DNA of 64,000 nucleotides from positions 1 through 64,000 of the forward strand of contig NZ_JABXKK010000066.1 of the NCBI RefSeq assembly GCF_017115045.1, written 5' to 3'. Under the pieces are notes generated by a model. The model had not been told where the DNA came from. It worked only from the letters and a program-made list of their open reading frames with translations, and did no database searches. The stretch's first letter is position 1. The number at the start of each line of letters is the position of its first letter. Positions 18,649-28,863 of this stretch are shown one piece after another. Source of the DNA: Nostoc sp. NMS8. GTDB lineage: Bacteria; Cyanobacteriota; Cyanobacteriia; Cyanobacteriales; Nostocaceae. Made by a program: the position numbers and the translations under genes.

Positions 18649-18761
18649 TAAAACGTTTTGCTACCGAGCAGAGGAATTTTAAAACATCCTCTGAAGAAAT
18701 TTAATCCAAAATCTAAAATTGAATTGCCCCATGCCCAATCAATAACTTAACTTAGCGTAAT

Positions 18762-19502
18762 CTAATCTGCGGGTCGTTGCAGGCGATAGTGCAAAAACAC
18801 TTCTTGCTCAACTGTATTCACTTCTAGAAGTTGCAACTTGGGAGCTAAATTGGGTAAAAATCCTTTCCCATCGACAGATGTGGGTGCAGTATTACCACCT
18901 AAAATCAGCGGACAAACAGTTAACCATAATTCATCAATTAAGTCTAATTCCAGTAAGGAAGCGACTAATTTACCTCCACCTAAGACTACTAAGCGTGTTA
19001 TATGTAGAGTGGCTAGATGCTTCAAAGCTGCGGGAATATCAATTTCTCGCGTTGGTGTTTCAAAAACCAGAATTTGCTCAAATTCTGAAGGGCACTCCTC
19101 TACTTCATTTCCCAGAGTTGAGGAAAGCGTTTGTAAACGTCCTTTCCATGAAACCGCTCCTGCTGTTGTTGTGAGTAGCCAACGTCTAACTGGTTGCTGA
19201 AAAAAGTGAATTTCCGGATTAAGGTTTGCAGAATGTGTAGTCACTATATGAACTGGCTGCGGAGGCTTCCCTGCTTGGGCCCGAAGTTGCACTAGAGTTG
19301 GATCTGATATTGTAAGTGTTGTTCCATAAGCGCTCAGAGTACCAGCACCGAATAGAACGGCATCAGAGGCAGCGATTTGTTTTTCTAAGTGTGCTTTATC
19401 AACCCTTGAGCCAAATCGAGCAGGCGATCGCTTAAAATCTGCTATCTTACCATCTGCACTCATTGCTAAAACAACTGTAATATGAGGACGATGTTGCAAC
19501 AT
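18762..19502 (-). CDS. RibD C-terminal domain reductase
   Basis: Stand-alone reductase of the RibD C-terminal (dihydrofolate-reductase-like) family. In riboflavin synthesis this domain reduces the ribosyl side chain of the aminopyrimidine intermediate with NADPH; the deaminase domain of full RibD is absent here. Visible motifs are VVLAMSADGKIAD at the start, SDAVLFGAGTLSAYGT, and RLVVLGGGKLVASLLELDLIDELWLTVCPLILGG near residue 180-215. At 246 residues it is a normal single-domain length. It may complement a separate deaminase or act on another pterin-like substrate; the sequence does not decide. Confidence 0.88.
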   Translation of the reverse strand: MLQHRPHITVVLAMSADGKIADFKRSPARFGSRVDKAHLEKQIAASDAVLFGAGTLSAYGTTLTISDPTLVQLRAQAGKPPQPVHIVTTHSANLNPEIHFFQQPVRRWLLTTTAGAVSWKGRLQTLSSTLGNEVEECPSEFEQILVFETPTREIDIPAALKHLATLHITRLVVLGGGKLVASLLELDLIDELWLTVCPLILGGNTAPTSVDGKGFLPNLAPKLQLLEVNTVEQEVFLHYRLQRPAD

Positions 19503-19794
19503 TAACTTGATTTGATAGTTTTAATATTTTCTTTAGTCGTGTATAAATTCTCAAAAAAACATGCTTGCAAGCTACTCTTTTTCAATTTTACCACTGTATT
19601 TATATGCAGCACAAATCACTTTCATATCTAGCATATACAAGTTTTGGTATCCCACGTTTCTTTTTGGATTATAGTAATTTGTTATTTTTAAACATTGAAA
19701 ATAAAATTCTGATAATTTAATAAAATGTCTCATCTAGCTGGTCTAATTACATATCTTTGCTGTTGTGGTTTGCAGATGCAAAGTGAGACACTCG
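19503..19794. other. AT-rich divergent spacer
   Basis: Carries the promoters of the RibD-like gene (minus) and the histidine kinase (plus). I see no further feature. Confidence 0.4.
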
Positions 19795-21921
19795 ATGACT
19801 AATTCCCGCCAATCTTCCTTTCGCCGAATTTTAGTAACGAGAATATTGCTGGTCTTCGTTCCAGTTTTACTTGTAGGCGAAATTGTTGCCTTAAATAAGG
19901 CACGTTCTAGCATATTGGGAACTGCGCGTCAAAATTTAACCGAAAGCGCCATCAGTAAAGGTGAGAGAATTGGAGATGCGATCGCAATCTTAAAAGCTAA
20001 TTTGCTGAGTGTAAGTAAAACGACAGTTATTCCGTCGGGTTCGCGGATACAAGAACAAGAAATTCTCACGCAGTTAAGGCAACAACTTCCAGCCAGTATT
20101 GAATGTATCCAATTGACGAATCTGTTAAACCAGAAAATAATTGCTAGTAGCTGTGGAGATCAAGCTATTGGAGAATTGATATTACCTTTGCCAAGTGACG
20201 GAATTGATGTCAAATCAATCTTGCCACCAAAGGCAGGAATGACTGGAAAAAGAAACACACAAAATCAACTACAAGTAGTTTTATCTGCACCAGTTTCCGA
20301 TAGCCCAAGAAATTTAGTTTACAGCTTAAGTATTCAGTCTGCATTGTACCAACAAACCAGAAATCCACCTGGATCGCTCACAGGTGCGATGGTAGTGATT
20401 GCTGAAGATGGTACAATTTTGGCACACCCATTCGCAGACTGGGTGGGAACTAATATCAATCAGCACCCTTATGCTTCTCAACTCAAAAGCATAATTAAAA
20501 ATGCGATCGCTGGGCGAAACGATTCGATAAATTTGTCTTTTACAGATGGCAAAGAATTAGTAGCTGGTTATACAGCTATTACAAATCCCCTAAGTCAACA
20601 GCATCAGGAAAAATGGATAGTCTTAGCTGTTACTAGTGTTGAGAATGCGCTTTTTGGTTTAGAAGAAATCAAATTAATTCTCATCGTTTTGACAGTTGGT
20701 TTGATTGGTGCAAGCTTGTTAGCATCCCTATATTTAGCTCCTTACTTGGCACGTCCTGTAGAAGAATTGCGAGATTACGCTCTCAATATTCACTCTCACC
20801 ACGCTGCACAACCAGTTCCGCACAATTTTCAAATCCGGGAATTCAATCAACTAGCCCAAGCCTTAGACCAAATGGTAGAACGGCTCAAAGCTGGTTCAGA
20901 AGAACTAGAAATAGCTTGGAAAGAAGCGAAAACCGCTAACCAAATTAAAAGCCAATTTTTGGCTACGACTTCTCATGAATTGAGAAACCCATTAAATATT
21001 ATTATTAACTGTATTCGCCTCGTTGAAGATGGCTTATGTGATGACCGAGAAGAAGAAATGGATTTTCTCAAACGTGCAGATGAAACAACGATACATTTGC
21101 TAGGTATTATTAATGATTTACTCGACATTTCTAAAATCGAAGCAGGTAAGCTTTCAGTCGTCTCCACACCCCTTGACCTCCGACAAATATTATTAGAGGT
21201 GATTAATTTACAATCAGTAAATGTTCAGCAAAAGGGCTTGCAATTGAAATGTGAGTTAGATTCTCAAGTTATACCAATAAAAGCAGATGCGCCAAAACTA
21301 AAGCAAGTGCTGATTAATGTTATCGGTAATGCTACTAAGTTCACCGACACAGGAAGTATCACCATTACTACAGAAATTCAACATAGTAGTGGTCAATCTC
21401 AGGTGGTAGTCGCCGTCAAAGATACAGGTATAGGCATCGATCCAACCCAACAGCATAAACTATTTCGTCCCTTTGTGATGGTGAATGGTACAACCACACG
21501 TCAGTTTGAAGGCACTGGACTGGGACTAGCAATTTCACGAAACTTAATCGAACTCATGGGAGGCAGCATTACTCTTGAGAGTGCAGGACTTCATCAAGGT
21601 ACAACACTGAAAATTACCTTACCTTTGATTGATATCTCGCTGTTAGCCGTTCCTAAAAAAGAAGAAAATGTAGAGGATTTGGGATTATCTTCTGGGAATG
21701 ACGGGGCAAAAGCAAGCCGCTATCCTAGCCTACAGGATGGGGGAAGTTCCTCTTTGGGGAGCAATAAGCCTGTGAAAATAGAGCTAGACAAAGAGATGTT
21801 ACCAAAGTCCCTGGTACTAATTGGTAATGAGACTTGCGAGATTCGTCTTTCACCGTTGCAAACTATCCTGGTAAGTCTTCCAAAAGGAAAAGTTTGTGCA
21901 AATGGGACTTCCGAAAGGTAA
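19795..21921 (+). CDS. Membrane sensor histidine kinase
   Basis: Two-component sensor of about 708 residues. A transmembrane helix at about 15-35 is followed by an extracytoplasmic sensor region of about 245 residues with dCache-like features (GAMVVIAEDGTILAHPFADW), a second helix at about 285-310 and a HAMP-like linker. The HisKA dimerisation domain has the phospho-acceptor at His394 (TSHELRNPLN). The ATPase domain shows the N box (NVIGNATKFTD), G1 (VKDTGIGID) and G2 (FEGTGLGLAIS). About 90 residues of low-complexity tail follow, with no receiver domain. I choose the ATG at 19795; a GTG ten codons earlier lacks support. No cognate regulator is adjacent, so the partner is unknown. Confidence 0.93.
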   Translation: MTNSRQSSFRRILVTRILLVFVPVLLVGEIVALNKARSSILGTARQNLTESAISKGERIGDAIAILKANLLSVSKTTVIPSGSRIQEQEILTQLRQQLPASIECIQLTNLLNQKIIASSCGDQAIGELILPLPSDGIDVKSILPPKAGMTGKRNTQNQLQVVLSAPVSDSPRNLVYSLSIQSALYQQTRNPPGSLTGAMVVIAEDGTILAHPFADWVGTNINQHPYASQLKSIIKNAIAGRNDSINLSFTDGKELVAGYTAITNPLSQQHQEKWIVLAVTSVENALFGLEEIKLILIVLTVGLIGASLLASLYLAPYLARPVEELRDYALNIHSHHAAQPVPHNFQIREFNQLAQALDQMVERLKAGSEELEIAWKEAKTANQIKSQFLATTSHELRNPLNIIINCIRLVEDGLCDDREEEMDFLKRADETTIHLLGIINDLLDISKIEAGKLSVVSTPLDLRQILLEVINLQSVNVQQKGLQLKCELDSQVIPIKADAPKLKQVLINVIGNATKFTDTGSITITTEIQHSSGQSQVVVAVKDTGIGIDPTQQHKLFRPFVMVNGTTTRQFEGTGLGLAISRNLIELMGGSITLESAGLHQGTTLKITLPLIDISLLAVPKKEENVEDLGLSSGNDGAKASRYPSLQDGGSSSLGSNKPVKIELDKEMLPKSLVLIGNETCEIRLSPLQTILVSLPKGKVCANGTSER

Positions 21922-21995
21922 ATTTGTCAAGGAGGTAGGAGGCAATCAAAAGGGGCGGGGCTTTAAACCCTCTTGGCAAAGTCAAAAATTTATAT

Positions 21996-23105
21996 TCAAG
22001 AGTCACTGATTATTAATGTTGATACTTGATGAACATTTAGAAAAATAGGTTTGCCACCTTGCTCAAGAGATGCTGTTAAAGCAGTAAGAATTTCTACTAA
22101 CTCAGTGCCTATCCACCCAGATGAAACTTCTGAGGGAGTATTGTTGAGAATAGAGACAACAAAGGAGGAGCAAACCTTCTGCAATGGTTCCCCTGGCTCT
22201 AATTCCAGCACCACCTGCTTTTGATTTACAGGAATAAATTGATTACCCTGCCGTTCAAACTCTCCATGTAGCAGGCTTAAAGGTGATGATAGTGACATCT
22301 CATCAAAAATCAAACTACCAAGGCTCCCCACAATCCCCAGCCGTCGCTGCTTATCAGGATTCAGCCAGCACAAGTGAATATAAGCTTGAAAGCCATCTGA
22401 GTATGTTAGTGTCAACCATACTAGATCGGCCAAACCTTGAGGCACAGGAGAATTTGTATCTTTCTTTCCCTCTGCTCCCCTGCTCCCCTGCTCCCCTGCC
22501 CCCTGTAGCCACACCGTACCCGTTGCTTGTACTTTGATAGGAATTTGCCCAAGCCAAGCGTTAAATATAGCAATATCGTGAATAGCTAAGTCCCACAGCG
22601 CATCAACATCTTGCCGGACAGGCCCTAAATGGGTGCGGGTAGCGTAACCATAGCGTAAATCGCCTAATTTACCCGCCTGTACTACAGTTTTGCCTCGCTC
22701 AACTGCTGGGTGAAATAAATAAGTGTGGTCAACCATGAGTATTAAATGATGCTGCTCTGCTAAATGGCAAAGTTCCCGACATTCTACTGGGTTGAGAGTT
22801 AGAGGTTTTTCTGCCAAAACATGGTATCCTTCTTGGAGAGCATCTTTAATCAAAGCATAGTGGGTGGTAGCAGGAGTTGCGATCGCAACTCCTGTCAACC
22901 TTGGCACTGTCTTTAAATCCTGCCACTGGGTTGTTAATAATACATTCTCATCTAAGTCAAACTGCTGCTTGACCGCCGCTAATCTTTCTGGATGGGGGTC
23001 TACTACAGCAACTACATTTACTTGGGGATGCGCTAAAAAATTCCGCAACAGATGCACTCCCCAACGCCCAACTCCGATAACAGCAATATTAATTTTATTT
23101 GTCAT
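21996..23105 (-). CDS. Gfo/Idh/MocA family oxidoreductase
   Basis: NAD(P)-dependent sugar-type oxidoreductase of 369 residues. The Rossmann nucleotide-binding start reads NIAVIGVGRWGVHLLRNF, the catalytic-domain signature VLAEKPLTL contains the conserved lysine, and VDHTYLFHPAVE follows. Substrate is unknown; this subgroup often acts in nucleotide-sugar or cell-envelope glycan pathways. At about residues 200-215 an insertion GAGEQGSRGAEGKKD corresponds in the DNA to tandem gctcccct repeats (22471-22500), the same repeat that fills spacers elsewhere, so an STRR has expanded or inserted in frame. The rest of the fold seems intact. The gene is about 110 bp downstream of nothing on its strand except rnc's convergent side; it is probably a single-gene unit. 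Confidence 0.9.
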   Translation of the reverse strand: MTNKINIAVIGVGRWGVHLLRNFLAHPQVNVVAVVDPHPERLAAVKQQFDLDENVLLTTQWQDLKTVPRLTGVAIATPATTHYALIKDALQEGYHVLAEKPLTLNPVECRELCHLAEQHHLILMVDHTYLFHPAVERGKTVVQAGKLGDLRYGYATRTHLGPVRQDVDALWDLAIHDIAIFNAWLGQIPIKVQATGTVWLQGAGEQGSRGAEGKKDTNSPVPQGLADLVWLTLTYSDGFQAYIHLCWLNPDKQRRLGIVGSLGSLIFDEMSLSSPLSLLHGEFERQGNQFIPVNQKQVVLELEPGEPLQKVCSSFVVSILNNTPSEVSSGWIGTELVEILTALTASLEQGGKPIFLNVHQVSTLIISDS

Positions 23106-23150
23106 TAGTTATTAGTCATTTGTCATTTGTCATTAGTTATTTGTATACAA
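23106..23150. repeat. STRR heptamers (gtcattt type)
   Basis: Tandem heptamer-like words attagtcatttgtcatttgtcat occupy the spacer after the start of the oxidoreductase gene. Confidence 0.6.
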
Positions 23151-23214
23151 AGGATGAGGGACAAATGACCACTGACAATCAACTGATTATCGACTAATTG
23201 CCCTTCTTTTAAGC

Positions 23215-23934
23215 TCAGGGTATTTGCGGATTAGGAATTGCTAAAAAAGCTACTTTAGCTGCGGCTTGTTCAGCAGTTTTGATCGATCGCCCCCTACCTT
23301 CTCCAAGTTTGTTTCCGTGCAGCCACACTTCAGCCATAAAACGTTCTTGATTGCGGTGCGGTTGACTGACTTCCACAACCCGATATTCTGGTAAAACTTT
23401 AAATTGCGCCTGAGTCCATTCTTGGAGAGCAGCTTTGTAATTAAGTCTGGCAGGATCAAGGCGAATTTCTGTTGCTAGTTGGTGGAAGTGGGGATCTAGC
23501 CAAGAGCGAATCAATTCCAGATTTTGAGTACTTAAGTAAAGCGCACCCAGGACGGCTTCAAAAGCATCTGCTAGTCGTGATTCTAGACCAACTTTATCAG
23601 CGGTCGCACTACCAGCGACTAGTAAGTATAACTCTAAACCATAAACTCTGGCCAATTGTGCAAGAATGCGATCGCTCACCAACACTGAACGAATTGCCGC
23701 AAAATCCCCTACTGGACAATCGGGATAATTTTCCCATAACACAACAGCCGACACCAGGCGCACCACTGCATCGCCAACAAACTCCAGCTGTTCGTAATTT
23801 GCCGACTCAGAAACAGTGGGATGAGTGAGCGCTAAATCCAGTAGTTCCCACTTTATAGGTGCTTCTAGCGATAAACCTAATTTTTGGACTAAACTTTCGA
23901 GTTGCCGTTGACGGCGTGGATAGGCAAGGGGCAT
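23215..23934 (-). CDS. rnc: Ribonuclease III
   Basis: Double-strand-specific endoribonuclease that processes rRNA precursors and regulatory duplexes. The RNase III signature NYEQLEFVGDAVVRL and the second acidic motif LADAFEAVLGALYL with the catalytic Glu-Asp set are present in residues about 35-130. A double-stranded-RNA-binding domain covers about 165-235 (NYKAALQEWTQ, then AEVWLHGNKLGEGRGRSIKTAEQAAA). Length 239 is typical. Cyanobacteria often have several RNase III-type genes, so this may be one of two or three. Confidence 0.95.
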   Translation of the reverse strand: MPLAYPRRQRQLESLVQKLGLSLEAPIKWELLDLALTHPTVSESANYEQLEFVGDAVVRLVSAVVLWENYPDCPVGDFAAIRSVLVSDRILAQLARVYGLELYLLVAGSATADKVGLESRLADAFEAVLGALYLSTQNLELIRSWLDPHFHQLATEIRLDPARLNYKAALQEWTQAQFKVLPEYRVVEVSQPHRNQERFMAEVWLHGNKLGEGRGRSIKTAEQAAAKVAFLAIPNPQIP

Positions 23935-24052
23935 TACATGACAAGGGGAATGGGGCAGGGGGCAGGAGAGGCAGGGGAAGCAGGGGAAGTTAACTTGCTA
24001 TCTATGATTTATATTTCTAAAGTTCTTGGACTATTACTCTAACAACTTTTTG
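23935..24052. repeat. STRR/G-rich repeat after rnc start
   Basis: Words ggcaggggg, gcaggagag and gcaggggaag in tandem at 23940-23988 upstream of rnc; the remainder is AT-rich. Confidence 0.45.
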
Positions 24053-24183
24053 CTACTTCTCTCTATCTAGCTTCTCTTGGATAGCTTGACGGCAAAATTC
24101 AGGAGGATCTTCTTTCGCTTTTACTTCTTCCTTCATTTCCTTGGTGACACGCAAATGTAGATATTATGATTAGTCGAACTCAC
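24053..24183 (-). pseudogene. Small RHH-like antitoxin remnant with a frameshift
   Basis: From a GTG at 24183 the frame reads SSTNHNIY, then a one-base shift gives HLRVTKEMKEEVKAKEDPPE FCRQAIQEKLDREK ending at a TAG (24053-24055). The pattern (short N-terminal strand, two helices, lysine-rich) resembles small ribbon-helix-helix proteins. In-frame stops block reading without the shift. Evidence is limited to this short length; a sequencing error or chance similarity is possible. Confidence 0.35.
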
Positions 24184-24268
24184 GTTGAATTAATGATGAA
24201 TTAGCGATCGCATAAAACCCATACAAATAATAGAGTACAAACCGTCAAAGGTTCATACTCCATTAAAG

Positions 24269-24702
24269 GGGAGAGAGCAGGACATAAGCCGGGTTCTGTT
24301 CTCTTGCGAGGGCAGTTATCTATCTGGGACGTTTGTTACCAAACGCCTCAAGCGGCTCTCATTGAGCGGAACTGGTAAAAGACCAACCATAGTCCCTATC
24401 GCCTTGCTCCCAACCGGGGTTTACCGAGCCAGCACCTCTCGATACTGCTGGTGCGCTCTTACCGCACCTTTGCACCCTTACCAGGTTGGGGATTGGGGAT
24501 TAGGGATTGGGGATTAGGAAAATTCTTCCCAGTCCCCAGTCCCTAGCCCCCAGCCCCTAATCCTGGCGGTATCTTTCTGTGGCACTATCCTCACGATCGC
24601 TCGCACTGGACGTTATCCAGCAAGTTTGGTCTTTCGGGAGCCCGGACTTTCCTCAAACCAGTGACTAAGACTGATCTGCAACCGCCTGCGCCTACTCTCT
24701 CC
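24269..24702 (-). ncRNA. rnpB: RNase P RNA
   Basis: Catalytic RNA of ribonuclease P, which trims the 5' leader of tRNA precursors. On the minus strand the RNA starts GGAGAGAGTAGGCG, contains AGGAAAGTCCGGGCTCCCG (conserved region I) and ends with AACCCGGCTTATGTCCTGC, whose last bases pair with the 5' end. The total, about 434 nt, is normal for cyanobacteria. The variable arm (24487-24560) is built of STRR words (ggggatt, ctgggga) that can fold back on each other; such repeats in the P12 region are known in heterocystous cyanobacteria. It lies 42 bp downstream of a co-directional hypothetical gene. Confidence 0.95.
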
Positions 24703-24744
24703 TTAGATCCAGTGTAATCTTGGTTGGCATAGTGTGTCTGACTG

Positions 24745-25443
24745 CTATTGCTTTTTTTTATTCCAAGGTAGAGCGTAAGTCCAAGGTAGCTTTTTGACTG
24801 TGAAAGGACAATTGATAATACTAATGGGAGGAAAATCACGACCTGGGGCTAGACCTAAACGCACTTCAGATATCCGTAGCACCAGTTGCAGGGAAAAGTC
24901 CAACTCCTTTTTTCTATTAATAAAGTCGTTGTACAACTTTTTTTGCCCTTTTTGTAGCCCGTTGATATCAATTAGTGGTTTTTTTGCTAAATAGGTTCCA
25001 GCGACTTGATCGCGCTCGAAAACATCTTCTGCTGTCACAGTTTCCGAAAGTGTTTTCTTGGGAGCAATTAGGCTTGGACTCTGGGGTACTGCTAAGTCGC
25101 GGGTTAAGTCTGGTGATTTCCGAATCACGCGGCGCGATTGCTTGCTATGTTCAACTACTAAAGAACTGTTATCCCAGTCAACGTATACGGCAACATTATC
25201 AGATTTATTTTCAATGCTAATTCCTAAATCTTTCAAATCGTCAATTGGATATGAGGCTTTGAGTTTAAAGGAAATTCCAATTTTATCGTCGAGATTTTGT
25301 TCTTTGAGTTGCTCATCAACGGTTCCTTTCTTAAACTCAAACTTAATTTGGTCATCGATGGATTCAATCATGCGGTTAAAAACATAAGAGACACCGATAA
25401 TATAAATCGTCAAAACTATTAAATTCTGGTCGCTACTCCTCAT
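24745..25443 (-). CDS. Membrane-anchored hypothetical protein
   Basis: A 232-residue protein with an N-terminal hydrophobic helix (about residues 7-22, NLIVLTIYIIGVSYVF) and a soluble remainder. The middle part (about 50-100, LKASYPIDDLKDLGISIENK SDNVAVYVDWDNSSLV) looks beta-rich, followed by a basic stretch, SKQSRRVIRKSPD. The C-terminal part has the segment LQLVLRISEVRLGLAPGRDFPPISI. No named domain is recognised. It is probably conserved only in cyanobacteria. It lies just upstream of rnpB on the same strand and downstream of corA with a 66-bp gap; co-transcription is possible. Confidence 0.7.
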   Translation of the reverse strand: MRSSDQNLIVLTIYIIGVSYVFNRMIESIDDQIKFEFKKGTVDEQLKEQNLDDKIGISFKLKASYPIDDLKDLGISIENKSDNVAVYVDWDNSSLVVEHSKQSRRVIRKSPDLTRDLAVPQSPSLIAPKKTLSETVTAEDVFERDQVAGTYLAKKPLIDINGLQKGQKKLYNDFINRKKELDFSLQLVLRISEVRLGLAPGRDFPPISIINCPFTVKKLPWTYALPWNKKKQ

Positions 25444-25509
25444 AACTCAAAAATCTTAACTCCCGGTGCTAATGAATATATATTCAGACTTATTGCTCAT
25501 CTGCAATTT

Positions 25510-26652
25510 TTAATTGCGCTTGGTTACTACAGAATTTTGTAGCCAGCCTCGTCGCCAAAAAAAGAATAGCAAACCAAGTGCGATCGCTATCATTATTGCC
25601 CAGCAAAGTGGATAACCCCAATACCAATTCAACTCAGGCATATTATATGGCGATTTTTCGGTATTGAAATTCATACCATATATTCCAGCGACAAAAGTCA
25701 ATGGAATAAAAATTGTTGAAACTATCGTTAGTACCTTCATGATTTCATTCATTTTGTTGCTTACTGCCGAAAGGTACACATCCATTAATCCAGATGCTAG
25801 TTCGCGGTAAGTTTCCACCATATCCATTACTTGCACTGTATGGTCATAACAATCTCGTAGGTAGATTCGCACGTCTTCACTAATCAAATCACTGCCATCT
25901 CGAATTAAGGCATTAATTGCATCCCGTTGGGGCCAGATAGCACGACGTAGTTGCAGTAATTCTCGCCGAATTTGATAGATATTTTGGAGTGTTTGTGGGG
26001 TAGGTCTGACTATTACCTCTTCTTCCAACTCTTCGATTCGCTCACCATAAAGCTCCAGCACTGGGAAAAAGCCATCAATAATTGCATCTAACAGGGCGTA
26101 AGCTAAATAATCCGCTCCCTGTTTACGGATGATACCTTTGTTTTTTTCAATCCGCGATCGCACGCCTTCAAAGCAATCATGTTCTGGTTCTTCTTGTACT
26201 GTCAACAAATAATTTTTTCCTAATATCAAACTCACTTGCTCGCTGTAAAAACCACATGTTTTTTCCTTTGGTACTACCATGCGGGCAATGAATAGCAATT
26301 GGTCTTCATAATCCTCTGTTTTGGGGCGCTCTGGTACATTGACTACATCTTCTAAAACTAGAGGATGTAACTCAAAAACATTACCCAATCGTTGTAATAT
26401 GTCTTGACTACCTAAACCTTGTACATCTACCCAAGAAATCGATTCTGTTTCAAGATAGGGGACACACTCCTCTGGAGTTGCTACTTGTTCGCGGATGAAA
26501 TTTGTTTGGTTATAGTCAATCAAGAAAATGATCGGTAGCGGAGCGTCTGCATTAATAAAAATGGTTCCTGGTAAAGTCCCTGGTTGGTGATAGAACTCAT
26601 CATCATGTGGCTTGTTTAGTATTTTGGGAAGGCGACGCAGTTTTCGTGCCAT
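25510..26652 (-). CDS. corA: CorA family magnesium/cobalt transporter
   Basis: Pentameric inner-membrane channel for Mg2+ (and Co2+). The long N-terminal cytoplasmic domain covers about residues 1-300 and ends in the pore-lining helix; two membrane helices lie at the C-terminus (about 320-340 and 350-372). The signature YGMNFN after the first helix (VAGIYGMNFNTEKSPYN) is exact, and the end is basic as in the family. Length 380 is normal. The adjacent hypothetical gene is downstream on the same strand. Confidence 0.95.
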   Translation of the reverse strand: MARKLRRLPKILNKPHDDEFYHQPGTLPGTIFINADAPLPIIFLIDYNQTNFIREQVATPEECVPYLETESISWVDVQGLGSQDILQRLGNVFELHPLVLEDVVNVPERPKTEDYEDQLLFIARMVVPKEKTCGFYSEQVSLILGKNYLLTVQEEPEHDCFEGVRSRIEKNKGIIRKQGADYLAYALLDAIIDGFFPVLELYGERIEELEEEVIVRPTPQTLQNIYQIRRELLQLRRAIWPQRDAINALIRDGSDLISEDVRIYLRDCYDHTVQVMDMVETYRELASGLMDVYLSAVSNKMNEIMKVLTIVSTIFIPLTFVAGIYGMNFNTEKSPYNMPELNWYWGYPLCWAIMIAIALGLLFFFWRRGWLQNSVVTKRN

Positions 26653-26966
26653 GCAATATTACCTAATAGTCATTTGTTATTTGTCATTTGTCATTGGTAA
26701 AGAACAAATCACAAAGGACAGCTTACACGTAATTTTATAAAAATTAATATAAAGAAGGTAATTTCTAAACTATGGACTTACTAGGTTGCTAATTTGATCA
26801 TCAGCCAGATTTAATCTGACGAATCTCAATTACGAATTACGTTAGCGTAGCGGTAGCGAGTCCACGTACTCTTTCAGAGAAGCAAGCTACGCTTTTAGCG
26901 TCTCGTAGAGAGCGTCATTACGAATTACGAATTGGTATAACATATTGCTTCTGAATCAGCAATATT
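26653..26966. other. Repeat-rich spacer between corA and groEL
   Basis: Contains STRR words (gtcatttgtt) near 26668-26690 and a block at 26825-26940 with flanking attacgaatta copies and a core of gttagcgtagcggtagcgag and gctacgcttttagcgtc words that can pair with each other. No gene is seen. Confidence 0.5.
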
Positions 26967-27002
26967 ACAAAAAAACAGTTTGCCTTGGCAAGACAAACTG
27001 CT
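26967..27002 (-). terminator. Rho-independent terminator of groEL
   Basis: Read on the minus strand, CAGTTTGTCTT-GCC-AAGGCAAACTG forms an 11-bp stem with one mismatch, followed by seven T residues, about 30 bp after the groEL stop. Confidence 0.85.
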
Positions 27003-27031
27003 AAAAAAATATTTATCTGGGCGAGCAGAAG

Positions 27032-28708
<1,677 letters not shown>

Positions 28709-28737
28709 TCATTTCTCCAGCGCTTCCATTAGACAAT

Positions 28738-28764
28738 TTAGCACTCACAGCGCCAGAGTGCTAA
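28738..28764 (-). promoter_or_regulatory. CIRCE operator (HrcA binding site)
   Basis: Perfect inverted repeat TTAGCACTC-N9-GAGTGCTAA, 33 bp upstream of the groEL start codon. This is the canonical site of the heat-shock repressor HrcA. Confidence 0.95.
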
Positions 28765-28863
28765 TCTCTCAAGCGGCTCAAGTTACAAATGGAAATAAAA
28801 AAAATTGATTAATATACAGGTGATGCTCATATTAGATACTGGCAGTAATGCTTGAATTGGGAG

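Noticed and set aside
24269..24702. Possible protein frames across rnpB
   Set aside because: The conserved RNase P RNA blocks and terminal pairing explain the sequence; frames there are incidental.
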